Shown one piece after another: positions 15,215-24,085 of a stretch of DNA of 64,000 nt. The notes under the pieces are model-generated. The model saw only the letters and a program-made list of their open reading frames with translations, made no database searches and was not told the DNA's origin. A program made the position numbers and the translations under genes. The number at the start of each line of letters is the position of its first letter. The stretch's first letter is position 1. The DNA is taken from positions 1-64,000 of the forward strand of contig NZ_AGBF01000014.1 in NCBI RefSeq assembly GCF_000225525.1, in the 5' to 3' direction. The stretch is from Streptomyces zinciresistens K42 (GTDB lineage: Bacteria > Actinomycetota > Actinomycetes > Streptomycetales > Streptomycetaceae).

Positions 15215-16671
15215 ACGGCGGCGAGGAGGGGCAGCGGCTCTTCGTCGGCGGCTCCTGGGTCGAGCCGGACGGCGGCCACTACGCCGTGCCCGACCCGGCG
15301 ACCGAGGAGAGGGTCGGCCTGGCCCCGGAGGCGTCCCGGGACCAGGTGGACGCGGCCTGCGCCGCGGCCCGCGAGGCGTTCGGGCCGTGGTCGCGCACCG
15401 CGCCCGGGGAGCGGGCCGCCGTCCTCGCGCGGGCCGCGGACATCGTCCGGGCCCACCTCGTGCCCTACGCCGAGCTGGCCCAGGCCGAGACGGGGGCCAC
15501 CACCGCGACGGCCCGGGGCATGCAGGTCGGCGTCGCGGCGGCCCGCTTCCGGCGCTACGCGCGCGTGGAGAGCGCCGAGTGGGCGATCCCGCCCCAGGTC
15601 AACGAGGCCGGACCGTTCGGGCGGGCGGCCGTGATGGGCGCGCTGGCCGTGCGCCAGCCCGTCGGGGTGGTCACCTGCGTCACGTCGTACAACAACCCCT
15701 GGGCCAACGCGGCGGGCAAGGTCGCGCCCGCGCTCGCCATGGGCAACACCGTGGTCGTGAAGCCGGCGCCGCAGGACCCGCTCTCCGTCTACCGGATGGC
15801 CGAGGCGCTGGAGGCGGCCGGGGTGCCCCCGGGGGTCGTCAACGTCGTCTCGGGCCGGTCCGCGGCGGTCGGCGAGGCCGCCGTGTCCTCGCCGGACGTC
15901 GACATGGTGAGCTTCACCGGCTCCACCGCCGTCGGGCGGCGCATCGCCGAGGTGTGCGGACGGGACATGAAACGGCAGCTGATGGAACTCGGCGGGAAGG
16001 GCGCCGCCCTCGTCTTCGACGACGCGGACCTCGCCTCGGCCGTCGCCGGGATCGGCACGACGTTCTCCTTCTACAGCGGCCAGATCTGCACCGCGCCCAC
16101 CCGGGTGCTCGCCCAGCGCGGGGTCTACGGCCGACTGGTCGAGCAACTGGCGGCGTATGCAGGGAGGTTGAAGGTCGGCGATCCGCGCGCGGCCGACACC
16201 GCGGTCGGACCGGTGATCTCCGCACAGCACCGGGACCGGGTGGAGGCGTACGTGGAGACGGGCCGCAAGGAGGGCGCGGTCGTGGTGGCGGGCGGTGAAC
16301 GGCCGCCGTACGAGAAGGGCTTCTACGTCGCGCCCGCCCTGCTCGCCGACTGCGCCGCCGACATGAAGGTCGTCCGGGAGGAGATCTTCGGGCCGGTCGT
16401 GTGCGTGCTGCCCTTCGACGACGAGGAGGAGGGCATCGCCCTCGCCGGCGACAGCGACTACGGCCTCATCGACTACGTCTGGTCCGGCGACGTCGCCCGC
16501 GCCTTCCGGGTCGCGCGGCGGCTGCGGGCCGGCGGGGTCGGGGTGAACACCGTGGGCCGCAACATGGAGGCGCCGTTCGGCGGGTTCCGGCTCAGCGGGG
16601 TCGGCCGGGACGCCGGCTCCCACGCGCTGCACGCCTACAGCGAGGTCCAGTCCCTCGTCTGGCCGGGATGA
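15211..16671 (+). CDS. NAD(P)-dependent aldehyde dehydrogenase
   Basis: A 486-aa aldehyde dehydrogenase. General base Glu259 is in MELGGKG, nucleophile Cys293 in SGQICTAPTR. The dinucleotide loop FTGSTAVGRRIAE and the oxyanion Asn in SYNNPWANA are intact, and EEIFGPVVCVLPF is typical of the C-terminal half. It oxidises an aldehyde to the acid, which could feed the acyl-CoA ligase at 3858-5426. The start GTG at 15211 overlaps the upstream TGA (GTGA). Last gene of the 12287-16671 operon. It converges on the DUF385 gene with 26 bp between stops. Confidence 0.9.
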   Translation: MNGGEEGQRLFVGGSWVEPDGGHYAVPDPATEERVGLAPEASRDQVDAACAAAREAFGPWSRTAPGERAAVLARAADIVRAHLVPYAELAQAETGATTATARGMQVGVAAARFRRYARVESAEWAIPPQVNEAGPFGRAAVMGALAVRQPVGVVTCVTSYNNPWANAAGKVAPALAMGNTVVVKPAPQDPLSVYRMAEALEAAGVPPGVVNVVSGRSAAVGEAAVSSPDVDMVSFTGSTAVGRRIAEVCGRDMKRQLMELGGKGAALVFDDADLASAVAGIGTTFSFYSGQICTAPTRVLAQRGVYGRLVEQLAAYAGRLKVGDPRAADTAVGPVISAQHRDRVEAYVETGRKEGAVVVAGGERPPYEKGFYVAPALLADCAADMKVVREEIFGPVVCVLPFDDEEEGIALAGDSDYGLIDYVWSGDVARAFRVARRLRAGGVGVNTVGRNMEAPFGGFRLSGVGRDAGSHALHAYSEVQSLVWPG

Positions 16672-16697
16672 CGCGCGGGCGGTGAGGGCGGGGCCGG

Positions 16698-17093
16698 TCA
16701 GCCGGCCAGGTCCACCCGCACGGTCATGAGGTCCGTGCCCAGCGCCCGCACGGCCGCGCTGTTCATCCGCGGCAGCCCGCGCAGCCGCGCCACCGGGTCG
16801 TCGCCGGGCAGCGGGTGTGCCGTGCCGGTGTGCCACCGCCCCCGTATCCGCACCCGCACCCGCGGGTCGGCCCTGATGTTGCGGATGTACTGGGACCGCT
16901 CCCCGAACTCCGAGACCAGCCAGAAGGAGTCCCCCTCCCGGCGGCCGCCCACCGGGGTGCGCCGGGGCAGGCCGGAGACGCGGCCCGTGGTTTCCAGCAG
17001 CGTCTGTCCGGGCAGGCGGCGCAGCACCGGGTTGATCACCCGGCGCTGGAGGGCGGTGGTGGTGCGGAACCTGAGATCTGCGGGGCGGGACAT
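16698..17093 (-). CDS. Nitroreductase/deazaflavin-dependent oxidoreductase family protein (DUF385, F420-type)
   Basis: A 131-aa split-barrel protein of the Ddn/DUF385 group, which binds F420 in mycobacteria. The family pattern is visible as LLETTGRVSGLPRRTPVGG followed by FWLVSEFGERSQYIRNIRAD and PRVRVRIRGRWHTGTA. ATG 17093 is used; a GTG one codon earlier (17096) has better spacing from AGGAGA and is equally possible. It stands alone on the minus strand beside the F420-linked catabolic operon, which supports an F420-dependent reductase, but substrate and role are unknown. Confidence 0.8.
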   Translation of the reverse strand: MSRPADLRFRTTTALQRRVINPVLRRLPGQTLLETTGRVSGLPRRTPVGGRREGDSFWLVSEFGERSQYIRNIRADPRVRVRIRGRWHTGTAHPLPGDDPVARLRGLPRMNSAAVRALGTDLMTVRVDLAG

Positions 17094-17194
17094 CACGGGC
17101 GGCTCTCCTGTTTCCCGCCGGGAGTCGGGGCGCGGCGGTCGCACTGTTGCTTCAATGGTCCCCCACGCGGCGTGACGAGAGCGGGTGGCTGCGG

Positions 17195-18022
17195 ATGAGG
17201 GTCGTGACCTGGAACCTGTGGTGGCGCTTCGGCCCCTGGGAGGCCCGGCAGAAGGCCGTCCTGGGGGAGCTGAGGGAGCTGCGCCCCGACGTCGTGGGCC
17301 TCCAGGAGGTGTGGGCCGCCGACGGCGAGAACCAGGCCGAGTGGCTGGCCGGCGAACTCGGCATGCACTGGGCGTGGGCGCCCTCGCCCGCCCCCGAGCG
17401 CTGGCGCCGGCGCATCGGCGGTGCCCCGGTCGACATCGGCAACGCCGTGCTGAGCCGCTGGCCCGTCACCGACCGGCGGACGCTGCGCCTGCCCGCGCCC
17501 GCCGACATCGACGACGGCCGCCTCGCCCTCTACACCCGGCTCGCGACGCCCGCGTACGACGTCCCGTTCTTCACCACCCACCTCACCTCGGTGCCGCACG
17601 CCTCGGCGGTGCGCTGCGAACAGGTCCGGGCGCTCGCCGCGTTCGTCGCCGAGCACCGGGGCGACTCGCCCTTCCCGCCGGTGGTCACCGGCGACTTCAA
17701 CGCCTGGCCGGACTCCGACGAGGTCCGCCTCTTCGGCGGCTGCCTCACCGCGCCGGCCGTCCCGGGCCAGATCTTCCTGGACGCCTGGCGGTACGCCGCC
17801 CCGGACGCCCCCGCGGCGACCTGGGACCCCGCCAACCCCCACGCCGCCAGGAGCCTGCATCCCGGCGCGCGCATCGACTACATCCACGTCGCCCCGCCCG
17901 GCCCGGACGGCCTCGGCCACGTACGCGCCGCGCACCGCGCGGGCGACGCCCCGGTCGGGGGCGTGTGGCCCTCCGACCACGCGGCGGTGGTCGCCGACCT
18001 GGCGGACGGCCCGGCTGCCTGA
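17195..18022 (+). CDS. Endonuclease/exonuclease/phosphatase family protein
   Basis: A 275-aa EEP-fold (DNase I-like) hydrolase. Motifs in order: VVTWNLWWRFG (metal Asn), PDVVGLQEVW (metal Glu), the central TTHLTSVPHASAVRCEQV (catalytic His), VVTGDFNAWPDSDE (Asp and Asn), RIDYIHV and the terminal GVWPSDHAAVVADL with Asp-His. No signal peptide is visible, so cytoplasmic. The family includes phosphodiesterases on nucleic acids, inositol phosphates and lipids; nothing here fixes the substrate. ATG 17195 is chosen because homologues begin at MRVVTWN; an upstream in-frame start at 17147 would add 16 atypical residues. Divergent from the DUF385 gene. Confidence 0.85.
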   Translation: MRVVTWNLWWRFGPWEARQKAVLGELRELRPDVVGLQEVWAADGENQAEWLAGELGMHWAWAPSPAPERWRRRIGGAPVDIGNAVLSRWPVTDRRTLRLPAPADIDDGRLALYTRLATPAYDVPFFTTHLTSVPHASAVRCEQVRALAAFVAEHRGDSPFPPVVTGDFNAWPDSDEVRLFGGCLTAPAVPGQIFLDAWRYAAPDAPAATWDPANPHAARSLHPGARIDYIHVAPPGPDGLGHVRAAHRAGDAPVGGVWPSDHAAVVADLADGPAA

Positions 18023-18041
18023 GCGGGCCGCCCCGCGGCCC

Positions 18042-19559
18042 TCAGGCCCGGCCCAGGAAGATCGGGTTCGTCAGGGCCGCCGCCGCGCCCGGCAGGGGGC
18101 CCGCCGCCGTCTCGTGGCGCAACTCCGCGCGGACGTAGGCCGCGTGGGCGGGGGTCGTGCGCCACTCCACGGTTCCCCCGCCCGACACCGGCAGGGGCGG
18201 GCTGGTCAGCAGGACGCCCTGGTCCGTGACGAGGCGGACCGTGCAGCGCGGGGCGCCCGAGACCTCCAGGCGGACCGTGACCGGGGTGTCGCGGGCGACC
18301 GCCAGCCGGCCGCCGATGCCCGCCTGCTCGCCCCGGCCGCCGGAGGCGGTGAAGGCCAGGGAGACGGTGGCGGACTCGGCGATGTAGGAGCGGCCCGCGC
18401 GGATGCCCTCCTGGACGGCCTCGCGGCTCAGGTCGTCGGCGAGGACCACCGTCTGCGGCAGCCCGACCGGGTCGGGGGCGCGGTGGGCGTCGCTGCTGCC
18501 CATCGCCGGGACCCAGCCGCGGCCCTCCTCGCGCACGGACGCCACCAGCATGCTGTCCCAGTCGGCCAGGGCCGTCTCGTCGTCCGGCGTCCACGGCCCG
18601 TTCCAGACCTCGATCGCGTCCGCCTCGCCGAAGCCGAACTTCCAGTTGCAGCCCACACAGGTGGCGTGCGGGTGGGCGGGCACGACCAGTCCGCCCGCGC
18701 GGCGGATCTGGCGGGCGTACCTGCCGAAGCGGTTGTCGCGGGCCCGGTAGCGCCAGTCGACGAAGGTGCCCGGATCGACGCCGAGCGCCACCACGTGGCC
18801 GTTGCGGGTGGTGATCTCCTCGCCCAGCATCACCAGCAGGTCCCCGCCCGCCGCGTCGGCCCAGTGCGCATGCGAGGAACTGGTGTTGTGGTCCGAGCTG
18901 TTGATGAAGTCCAGCCCCGCCGCCCGCGCCAGGTCCGCGATCTCGGCCGGGGTGCGCCGGCCGTCGGAGTGCCAGGAGTGCAGATGGCAGTCGCCCCGGT
19001 ACCAGGCGCGCCCCCGCCCCCGGGCCCGCTCCGGCGGGTACACCGGCTCCGGGCGCTCACCGGCCTCGCCGCGCAGCAGCGTGACCGTGATCTCGTACGG
19101 CAGCCCCTGTGGCGCCACCGTGTAGGGGCCGAGCGCGATCCACCAGGTGCCCTCGCGGACCGGGCCCGGCAGATAGCCGGGTGTCGCCTCGTCCGCCCGG
19201 ATGAAGAACTCGGTGCGCGCGCCGCCCGACCAGCCCCGGAAGCCGCGGCCGCCCGGCTCGGTGCCGCGCTGGTCGAAGAGGCCGATGTCCAGGGCGTTGC
19301 CCGGGGTGCCCGCCGGGACGGACGGCTTCCCGTAGGTGTAGGAGACCCGGAGTTCGCGCACCCCGGACGGCACCTCGACCGGCACGTACACGAAGTCGGG
19401 CGACCCGGGCGGCAGGGTGCCCCGTACCGTGCGGGTCTCGGGCTCCTGGCCGGCGTCGGCGCCTCTCGCGAAGGTCACGCTCCCCAACGTAAGCGCCGCG
19501 GCGGCACCCGTCACGAACAGGGCGCGCCGGCCCGGACCTGCGTGGTCGTCCTCGCACAT
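18042..19559 (-). CDS. CehA/McbA-family metallohydrolase (PHP domain), Tat-exported
   Basis: A 505-aa exported hydrolase. The N terminus GPGRRALFVTGAAAALTL has the twin-arginine and hydrophobic core of a Tat signal. Residues about 35-170 are beta-rich (binding or C2-like). The PHP domain then carries its metal motifs YRGDCHLHSWHSD, INSSDHNTSSSHAHW, VPAHPHATC, and MGSSDAHRAPD. The family is named after carbaryl hydrolases but most members are broader phosphoesterases or hydrolases. Start at 19559: GGGGGAG sits 7 nt before the ATG. Only 19 bp separate its stop from the convergent EEP gene. Confidence 0.85.
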   Translation of the reverse strand: MCEDDHAGPGRRALFVTGAAAALTLGSVTFARGADAGQEPETRTVRGTLPPGSPDFVYVPVEVPSGVRELRVSYTYGKPSVPAGTPGNALDIGLFDQRGTEPGGRGFRGWSGGARTEFFIRADEATPGYLPGPVREGTWWIALGPYTVAPQGLPYEITVTLLRGEAGERPEPVYPPERARGRGRAWYRGDCHLHSWHSDGRRTPAEIADLARAAGLDFINSSDHNTSSSHAHWADAAGGDLLVMLGEEITTRNGHVVALGVDPGTFVDWRYRARDNRFGRYARQIRRAGGLVVPAHPHATCVGCNWKFGFGEADAIEVWNGPWTPDDETALADWDSMLVASVREEGRGWVPAMGSSDAHRAPDPVGLPQTVVLADDLSREAVQEGIRAGRSYIAESATVSLAFTASGGRGEQAGIGGRLAVARDTPVTVRLEVSGAPRCTVRLVTDQGVLLTSPPLPVSGGGTVEWRTTPAHAAYVRAELRHETAAGPLPGAAAALTNPIFLGRA

Positions 19560-19718
19560 GCTGCTGCTCCCCCAGGTCGTCGTGGATGACAAGGCGTGGG
19601 TGGTGCGGTGATGGTGCGTGCAACCCTGGTATTCAGTCGTGAACCGCCGTGCAAGGGAAGGCGATCGGCGGACGATCGGCAGATGTCCGGGCGGCCGGCC
19701 CGGACGGGACCCGTCAGG

Positions 19719-19734
19719 TGCCGACCGGTCGGTA
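19719..19734. promoter_or_regulatory. Palindromic operator TGCCGACCGGTCGGTA
   Basis: A near-perfect 16-bp palindrome (7 of 8 arm bases pair) 36 bp before the LLM start at 19771. The CCGACCGGTCGG core is of the kind bound by TetR-family repressors. A -10-like TACAGA (19758-19763) and the ATG 7 nt later suggest a leaderless transcript repressed from this site. It differs from the CTGAC-N5-GTCAG operator. Confidence 0.5.
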
Positions 19735-19770
19735 TGGACATCGCGGTACGCGCACGGTACAGATGCAGAC

Positions 19771-20619
19771 ATGCGTATCGCCGCCACGATCTTCCTCACC
19801 GACGAGACGATCACCCCGACCCGGCTGGCCCGTGAGCTGGAGCAGCGCGGATTCGCCGGGCTGTATCTGCCCGAGCACACCCACATCCCCGTGGAGCGGA
19901 CCACCCCGTACCCGGCCGGCGGCGACCTGCCGCGCGAGTACGGCCGCACCCTCGACCCCTTCGTCGCCCTCGGCCAGGCCGCCGCGGTCACCGAGCGGCT
20001 GGAACTGGGCACCGGCATCACCCTGGTCGCCCAGCACGACCCGATCGCCCTGGCCAAGCAGATCGCCACCCTGGACCATCTGTCCGGCGGGCGCTTCACC
20101 CTCGGCCTCGGCTTCGGCTGGAACGTGGAGGAGGCCGCCGACCACGGCGTCGACTGGTCCGGCCGCCGCGACCTGGTCCGGGACCGGATGGCCCTGATGC
20201 GCGCGCTGTGGGCGGAGGAACCCACGGCCCACGAGGGCGAGTTCGGCTCGGTGCGGGCCAGCCACGCCTACCCCAAGCCGGTGCGCGAGCCGCGCGCGCC
20301 GAAGGTCAGCGGCCCGCGCACCCTGATCGGCGGGGCCGCCGGCCCCAAGCTGTTCGCGCACATCGCCGAGTACGCCGACGGATGGCTGCCGATCGGCGGC
20401 GGCGGACTGTCCGAGACCCTGCCCAGGCTGCGGCGGGTGTGGGCCGACGCCGGACGCGACACGGACGCCCTCCAGGTCGTGCCGTACGCCGTCTTCCCGA
20501 GCCCCGGCAAGCTCACCCACTACGCGGACCTCGGGATCGGGGAGGTCGTCGCGCAGCTGCCGCCCGCCGGGGAGGCGGAGGTGCTGCGGACGCTGGACGA
20601 GTACGCGCGCTTCCTCTAG
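19771..20619 (+). CDS. LLM-class F420-dependent oxidoreductase (Rv2161c/TIGR03619 type)
   Basis: A 282-aa luciferase-fold oxidoreductase beginning MRIAATIFLTDETI. GLYLPEHTHIPVERTTPYP is the start of the TIGR03619-like subgroup, with the signature KQIATLDHLSGGRFTLGLG and FGWNVEEAADHGVDW after it, and GPRTLIGGAAGPKLFAHIAEYADGW in two late motifs. Members of this group are assigned to F420 on the basis of genome co-occurrence. It lies directly upstream of fbiC on the same strand but is separated from it by a strong inverted repeat and by fbiC's own promoter. ATG 19771 is preferred because it follows the -10 by 7 nt. Confidence 0.85.
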   Translation: MRIAATIFLTDETITPTRLARELEQRGFAGLYLPEHTHIPVERTTPYPAGGDLPREYGRTLDPFVALGQAAAVTERLELGTGITLVAQHDPIALAKQIATLDHLSGGRFTLGLGFGWNVEEAADHGVDWSGRRDLVRDRMALMRALWAEEPTAHEGEFGSVRASHAYPKPVREPRAPKVSGPRTLIGGAAGPKLFAHIAEYADGWLPIGGGGLSETLPRLRRVWADAGRDTDALQVVPYAVFPSPGKLTHYADLGIGEVVAQLPPAGEAEVLRTLDEYARFL

Positions 20620-20630
20620 GGCGGGTTTCG

Positions 20631-20692
20631 GGGCGGGTTGCGAAAGCAGCGTCGTCCGCCCGCCGGGCAGGCGGGACTTTCGCAACCCGCCC
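20631..20692. repeat. 62-bp inverted-repeat element (relative of the afsR-afsS element)
   Basis: Perfect 16-bp arms GGGCGGGTTGCGAAAG (20631-20646) and its complement (20677-20692), with a further GTCCGCC / GGCGGGAC pairing inside, make a nearly continuous hairpin. Read on the minus strand it contains GCGAAAGTCCCGCCTGCCCG and, further on, GACGACGCT, both of which occur in the same order in the 172-bp element at 5819-5990. It begins 11 bp after the LLM stop and could end that transcript. Confidence 0.7.
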
Positions 20693-20811
20693 TGGTCGCG
20701 GTGACCGTGAGGGGTTGCCGGCGCGCCTTCCCGGCCGCCCGCACCGGGGCCCGCGGCGGGCGGCCGGGCCGGGCGGGCCCCCGGTCCCGCCGCACCGGCC
20801 GGGCCCGATCG

Positions 20812-20817
20812 TATGCT
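20812..20817 (+). promoter_or_regulatory. -10 box of fbiC (leaderless)
   Basis: TATGCT ends 6 nt before the ATG at 20824, the expected geometry for a leaderless mRNA. No ribosome-binding sequence is present upstream of the ATG, which agrees. A -35 is not evident in the preceding GC-rich stretch. Confidence 0.55.
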
Positions 20818-20823
20818 CGACGG

Positions 20824-23421
20824 ATGACGACCTCCGCGCCCTTTGGCACCGGCTCGACGCCCGGCCCGACCGAGAACTCCCTGCGGCGCGCCCTCAAGCG
20901 CGCCCGGGACGGCGTCGCCCTCGACGTCGCCGAGGCCGCCGTGCTGCTCCAGGCCCGCGGCGCGGCCCTCGACGACCTCGCCGCGACCGCCGGCCGGGTG
21001 CGGGACGCGGGCCTGGAAGCCGCCGGGCGGCCCGGCGTCATCACGTACTCCAAGAGCGTCTTCGTCCCGCTGACGCGGCTGTGCCGGGACAAGTGCCACT
21101 ACTGCACGTTCGTCACCGTGCCCGGCAGGCTGCGCCGGGCCGGGCACGGCATGTTCATGTCCCCCGACGAGGTCCTGGACATCGCCCGCAAGGGCGCCGC
21201 CCTCGGCTGCAAGGAAGCCCTCATCACCCTCGGCGACAAGCCGGAGGACCGCTGGCCCGAGGCCCGCGAGTGGCTCGACGCGCACGGCTACGACGACACC
21301 GTCGCCTACGTCCGCGCGATCTCCGTGCGCATCCTGGAGGAGACGGGGCTGCTGCCCCACCTCAACCCCGGGGTGCTGTCCTGGACCGACTTCCAGCGGC
21401 TCAAGCCGGTCGCCCCGTCGATGGGCATGATGCTGGAGACCACCGCGACCCGGCTGTGGTCCGAGCCCGGCGGCCCGCACCACGGCTCGCCGGACAAGGA
21501 GCCCGCGGTCCGGCTGCGCGTGCTGGAGGACGCCGGGCGCTCCTCCGTCCCCTTCACCTCCGGAATCCTCATCGGCATCGGCGAGACGTACGAGGAGCGC
21601 GCGGAGTCCCTCTTCGCGCTGCGCCGGGTCGCGCGCTCCTACCACGGCGTCCAGGAACTGATCATCCAGAACTTCCGCGCCAAGCCGGACACCGCGATGC
21701 GCGCGATGCCCGACGCCGAACTGGACGAACTGGTCGCGGCGGTGGCCGTCGCCCGCCTGGTCATGGGCCCGTCCGGCAACATCCAGGCCCCGCCCAACCT
21801 GGTCGCCGGCGAGTACGCCCGCCTGATCGCGGCCGGCGTCGACGACTGGGGCGGCGTCTCCCCGCTCACCATCGACCACGTCAACCCCGAACGCCCCTGG
21901 CCGCGGATCGAGGAACTGGCCCGCCACTCCGCCGAGTCCGGCTTCGACCTGCGGGAACGGCTGTGCGTGTACCCCGAGTTCGTGCGGCGCGGCGAACCCT
22001 GGCTGGACCCGCGGCTGCTTCCGCACGTCCGGGCGCTGGCGGACCCGCGGACCGGCCTCGCCCTCCCGGACGCCGTGGTCGAGGGCCGCCCGTGGCAGGA
22101 GCCCGAGGAGGCGTTCGTCTCCTCCGGCCGCACCGATCTGCACACCGCCGTCGACACCGAGGGCCGCACCGGCGACCGCCGCGCCGACTTCGACGAGGTC
22201 TACGGCGACTGGGGCGCCCTGCGCGAGGCCGCCGCGCCCGGCATGGCGCCGCAGCGCATCGACACCGACGTCCGCCAGGCGCTGCGGACGGCCGCCGACG
22301 ACCCGACCCGGCTCGGTGACGACGAGGCGCTGGCGCTGCTGCACGCGGACGGCCCGGCGCTGGACGCGCTCTGCCGGATCGCCGACGACGTCCGCAGGTC
22401 GGCGGTCGGCGACGACGTGACGTACATCGTCACCCGGAACATCAACTTCACCAACGTCTGCTACACCGGCTGCCGCTTCTGCGCCTTCGCGCAGCGCAGG
22501 ACGGACGCCGACGCCTACACCCTCTCCCTGGACCAGGTCGCCGACCGCGCCCAACAGGCGTGGGACGTCGGCGCGGTCGAGGTGTGCATGCAGGGCGGCA
22601 TCCACCCGGACCTGCCCGGCACGGCCTACTTCGACATCGCGCGGGCGGTCAAGGAGCGGGTGCCGGGCATGCACGTGCACGCCTTCTCCCCGATGGAGGT
22701 CGTCAACGGCGCCACCCGTACCGGCCTGTCGATCCGCGAGTGGCTGACGGCCGCGAAGGAGGCGGGCCTCGACTCGGTGCCCGGCACCGCGGCCGAGATC
22801 CTCGACGACGAGGTGCGCTGGGTGCTGACCAAGGGCAAGCTCCCCGCGGCGACCTGGATCGAGGTGATCACGACCGCGCACGAACTGGGCATCCGCTCGT
22901 CCTCGACCATGATGTACGGCCATGTCGACCAGCCCCGGCACTGGCTCGGGCATCTGCGCACCCTGGCCGGCATCCAGGAGCGCACCGGAGGCTTCACGGA
23001 GTTCGTCACCCTGCCGTTCATCCACACCAACGCCCCGGTCTACCTGGCGGGCATCGCCCGCCCCGGCCCGAGCGTCCGCGACAACCGCGCGGTCACCGCC
23101 ATGGCCCGGCTGCTGCTCCACCCCCACATCCCCAACATCCAGACGAGCTGGGTCAAACTGGGCGCCGAGGGGGCGGCGGAGATGCTGCGCTCCGGGGCCA
23201 ACGACCTCGGCGGCACCCTGATGGAGGAGACCATCTCGCGCATGGCGGGCTCCTCGTACGGCTCCTACAAGTCGGTGCGCGACCTGGTGGCCGTCGCCGA
23301 GGCGGCGGGCCGCCCGGCCAGGCCCCGCACGACCCTGTACGGCGAGGTGCCCCAGGAGCGGCAGCGGGCGGCGGCGGCCTCCGACGGGCACCTGCCCGAG
23401 CTGCTGCCGGTGCTGGACTGA
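20824..23421 (+). CDS. fbiC: 7,8-didemethyl-8-hydroxy-5-deazariboflavin (FO) synthase, fused CofG-CofH
   Basis: An 865-aa bifunctional radical-SAM enzyme that makes FO, the chromophore of coenzyme F420, from tyrosine and 5-amino-6-ribitylamino-uracil. The N-terminal CofG half has C87-x3-C91-x2-C94 (CRDKCHYC) and the C-terminal CofH half has C546-x3-C550-x2-C553 (CYTGCRFC), each binding a 4Fe-4S cluster and SAM. Further family segments are [13 protein letters not shown] and [15 protein letters not shown]. Length fits actinobacterial FbiC. The gene appears monocistronic: own -10 upstream, strong hairpin directly downstream. Its product supplies the cofactor for the several LLM and DUF385 proteins to the left. 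Confidence 0.95.
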   Translation: MTTSAPFGTGSTPGPTENSLRRALKRARDGVALDVAEAAVLLQARGAALDDLAATAGRVRDAGLEAAGRPGVITYSKSVFVPLTRLCRDKCHYCTFVTVPGRLRRAGHGMFMSPDEVLDIARKGAALGCKEALITLGDKPEDRWPEAREWLDAHGYDDTVAYVRAISVRILEETGLLPHLNPGVLSWTDFQRLKPVAPSMGMMLETTATRLWSEPGGPHHGSPDKEPAVRLRVLEDAGRSSVPFTSGILIGIGETYEERAESLFALRRVARSYHGVQELIIQNFRAKPDTAMRAMPDAELDELVAAVAVARLVMGPSGNIQAPPNLVAGEYARLIAAGVDDWGGVSPLTIDHVNPERPWPRIEELARHSAESGFDLRERLCVYPEFVRRGEPWLDPRLLPHVRALADPRTGLALPDAVVEGRPWQEPEEAFVSSGRTDLHTAVDTEGRTGDRRADFDEVYGDWGALREAAAPGMAPQRIDTDVRQALRTAADDPTRLGDDEALALLHADGPALDALCRIADDVRRSAVGDDVTYIVTRNINFTNVCYTGCRFCAFAQRRTDADAYTLSLDQVADRAQQAWDVGAVEVCMQGGIHPDLPGTAYFDIARAVKERVPGMHVHAFSPMEVVNGATRTGLSIREWLTAAKEAGLDSVPGTAAEILDDEVRWVLTKGKLPAATWIEVITTAHELGIRSSSTMMYGHVDQPRHWLGHLRTLAGIQERTGGFTEFVTLPFIHTNAPVYLAGIARPGPSVRDNRAVTAMARLLLHPHIPNIQTSWVKLGAEGAAEMLRSGANDLGGTLMEETISRMAGSSYGSYKSVRDLVAVAEAAGRPARPRTTLYGEVPQERQRAAAASDGHLPELLPVLD

Positions 23422-23483
23422 GCAGGAACCCCTCCCGGGGGTCGGTACGATGATCCGACCCCCGTACGGAGGGGTTCCCTGCT
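23422..23483. terminator. Long hairpin terminator after fbiC
   Basis: Arms around GCAGGAACCCCTCCCGGGGG (23422-23441) pair with the GAGGGGTTCCCTGC side (to 23483), with an inner GGGGGTCGG / CCGACCCCC stem. The loop contains TACGAT (23446-23451), a possible -10 for the downstream gene at 23504. Confidence 0.65.
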
Positions 23484-23503
23484 GTCCGTAGCCGAGGAGA
23501 TGT

Positions 23504-24061
23504 GTGCCCGTGCCTGCTTCCAAGGTCTGGGTGACCACTCTGACGGTGGGAGCGATAGCCGCCGTCACCGTCCTCGCCGTACAGGCGGGCAAGGGACCGC
23601 ACCCGACGGCCGCGTCGTCCCGCCCCAGCGCGTCCCCGTCCGCCGGGGCGAGCCCCGCCCCGACGAAGTCCGCCCGGCCCGCCGCCGTCCCCGAGTCCTC
23701 GGGCACGGGGCGCCGGATCGTGTACGCCCTCGGCCAGAAGCGGGTCTGGCTGGTCGACGCCGGCGAGGCCGCCCGCCGCACCTTCGCCGTCTGGCCGGGC
23801 ACGGTGAGCCCCGACCCCGGCACGTACACCGTGTCCTCCCGGAACATGGCCACGACCGGCTCGGACGGGGTGCAGATCGAGAACATCGTCTACTTCACGG
23901 CGAAGGACGGCATCAACATCGCCTTCTCCAACGCCGTGGACGGCGCCTCACCCCCGCCCGCCGAAGGCAAGCGGACCGGCGGGGTCCGGATGCGCGCGGC
24001 GGACGGGGCGGCGCTGTGGACGTTCGCGGAGACCGGCACCAGGGTGACCGTGGTCGAGTAG
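23504..24061 (+). CDS. Membrane-anchored L,D-transpeptidase-like protein lacking the catalytic cysteine
   Basis: A 185-aa protein: short N-terminal hydrophobic segment (TTLTVGAIAAVTVLAVQAG, residues about 11-29), a Ser/Pro/Ala linker to about 68, then a domain reading RRIVYALGQKRVWLVDAGE ... PDPGTYTVSSRN. Its end, TGGVRMRAADGAALWTFAE followed by TGTRVTVV, matches the end of YkuD-type L,D-transpeptidases, where the active-site block is S-H-G-C-I/V-R-M. Here the Ser-His-Gly-Cys part is T-G-G-V, so the nucleophile is absent. Probably a cell-wall binding or structural derivative (inference). GAGGAGA precedes the GTG start. The neighbour on the right is convergent. Confidence 0.7.
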   Translation: MPVPASKVWVTTLTVGAIAAVTVLAVQAGKGPHPTAASSRPSASPSAGASPAPTKSARPAAVPESSGTGRRIVYALGQKRVWLVDAGEAARRTFAVWPGTVSPDPGTYTVSSRNMATTGSDGVQIENIVYFTAKDGINIAFSNAVDGASPPPAEGKRTGGVRMRAADGAALWTFAETGTRVTVVE

Positions 24062-24085
24062 GCCGCGTGGTCCGGCCGACGCCGG

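Noticed and set aside
19714..23886. A minus-strand open frame of about 1390 codons antisense to the LLM gene and fbiC
   Set aside because: It mirrors the third-position GC bias of the genuine plus-strand genes, has Gly/Arg/Val-rich shadow composition and no ribosome site.
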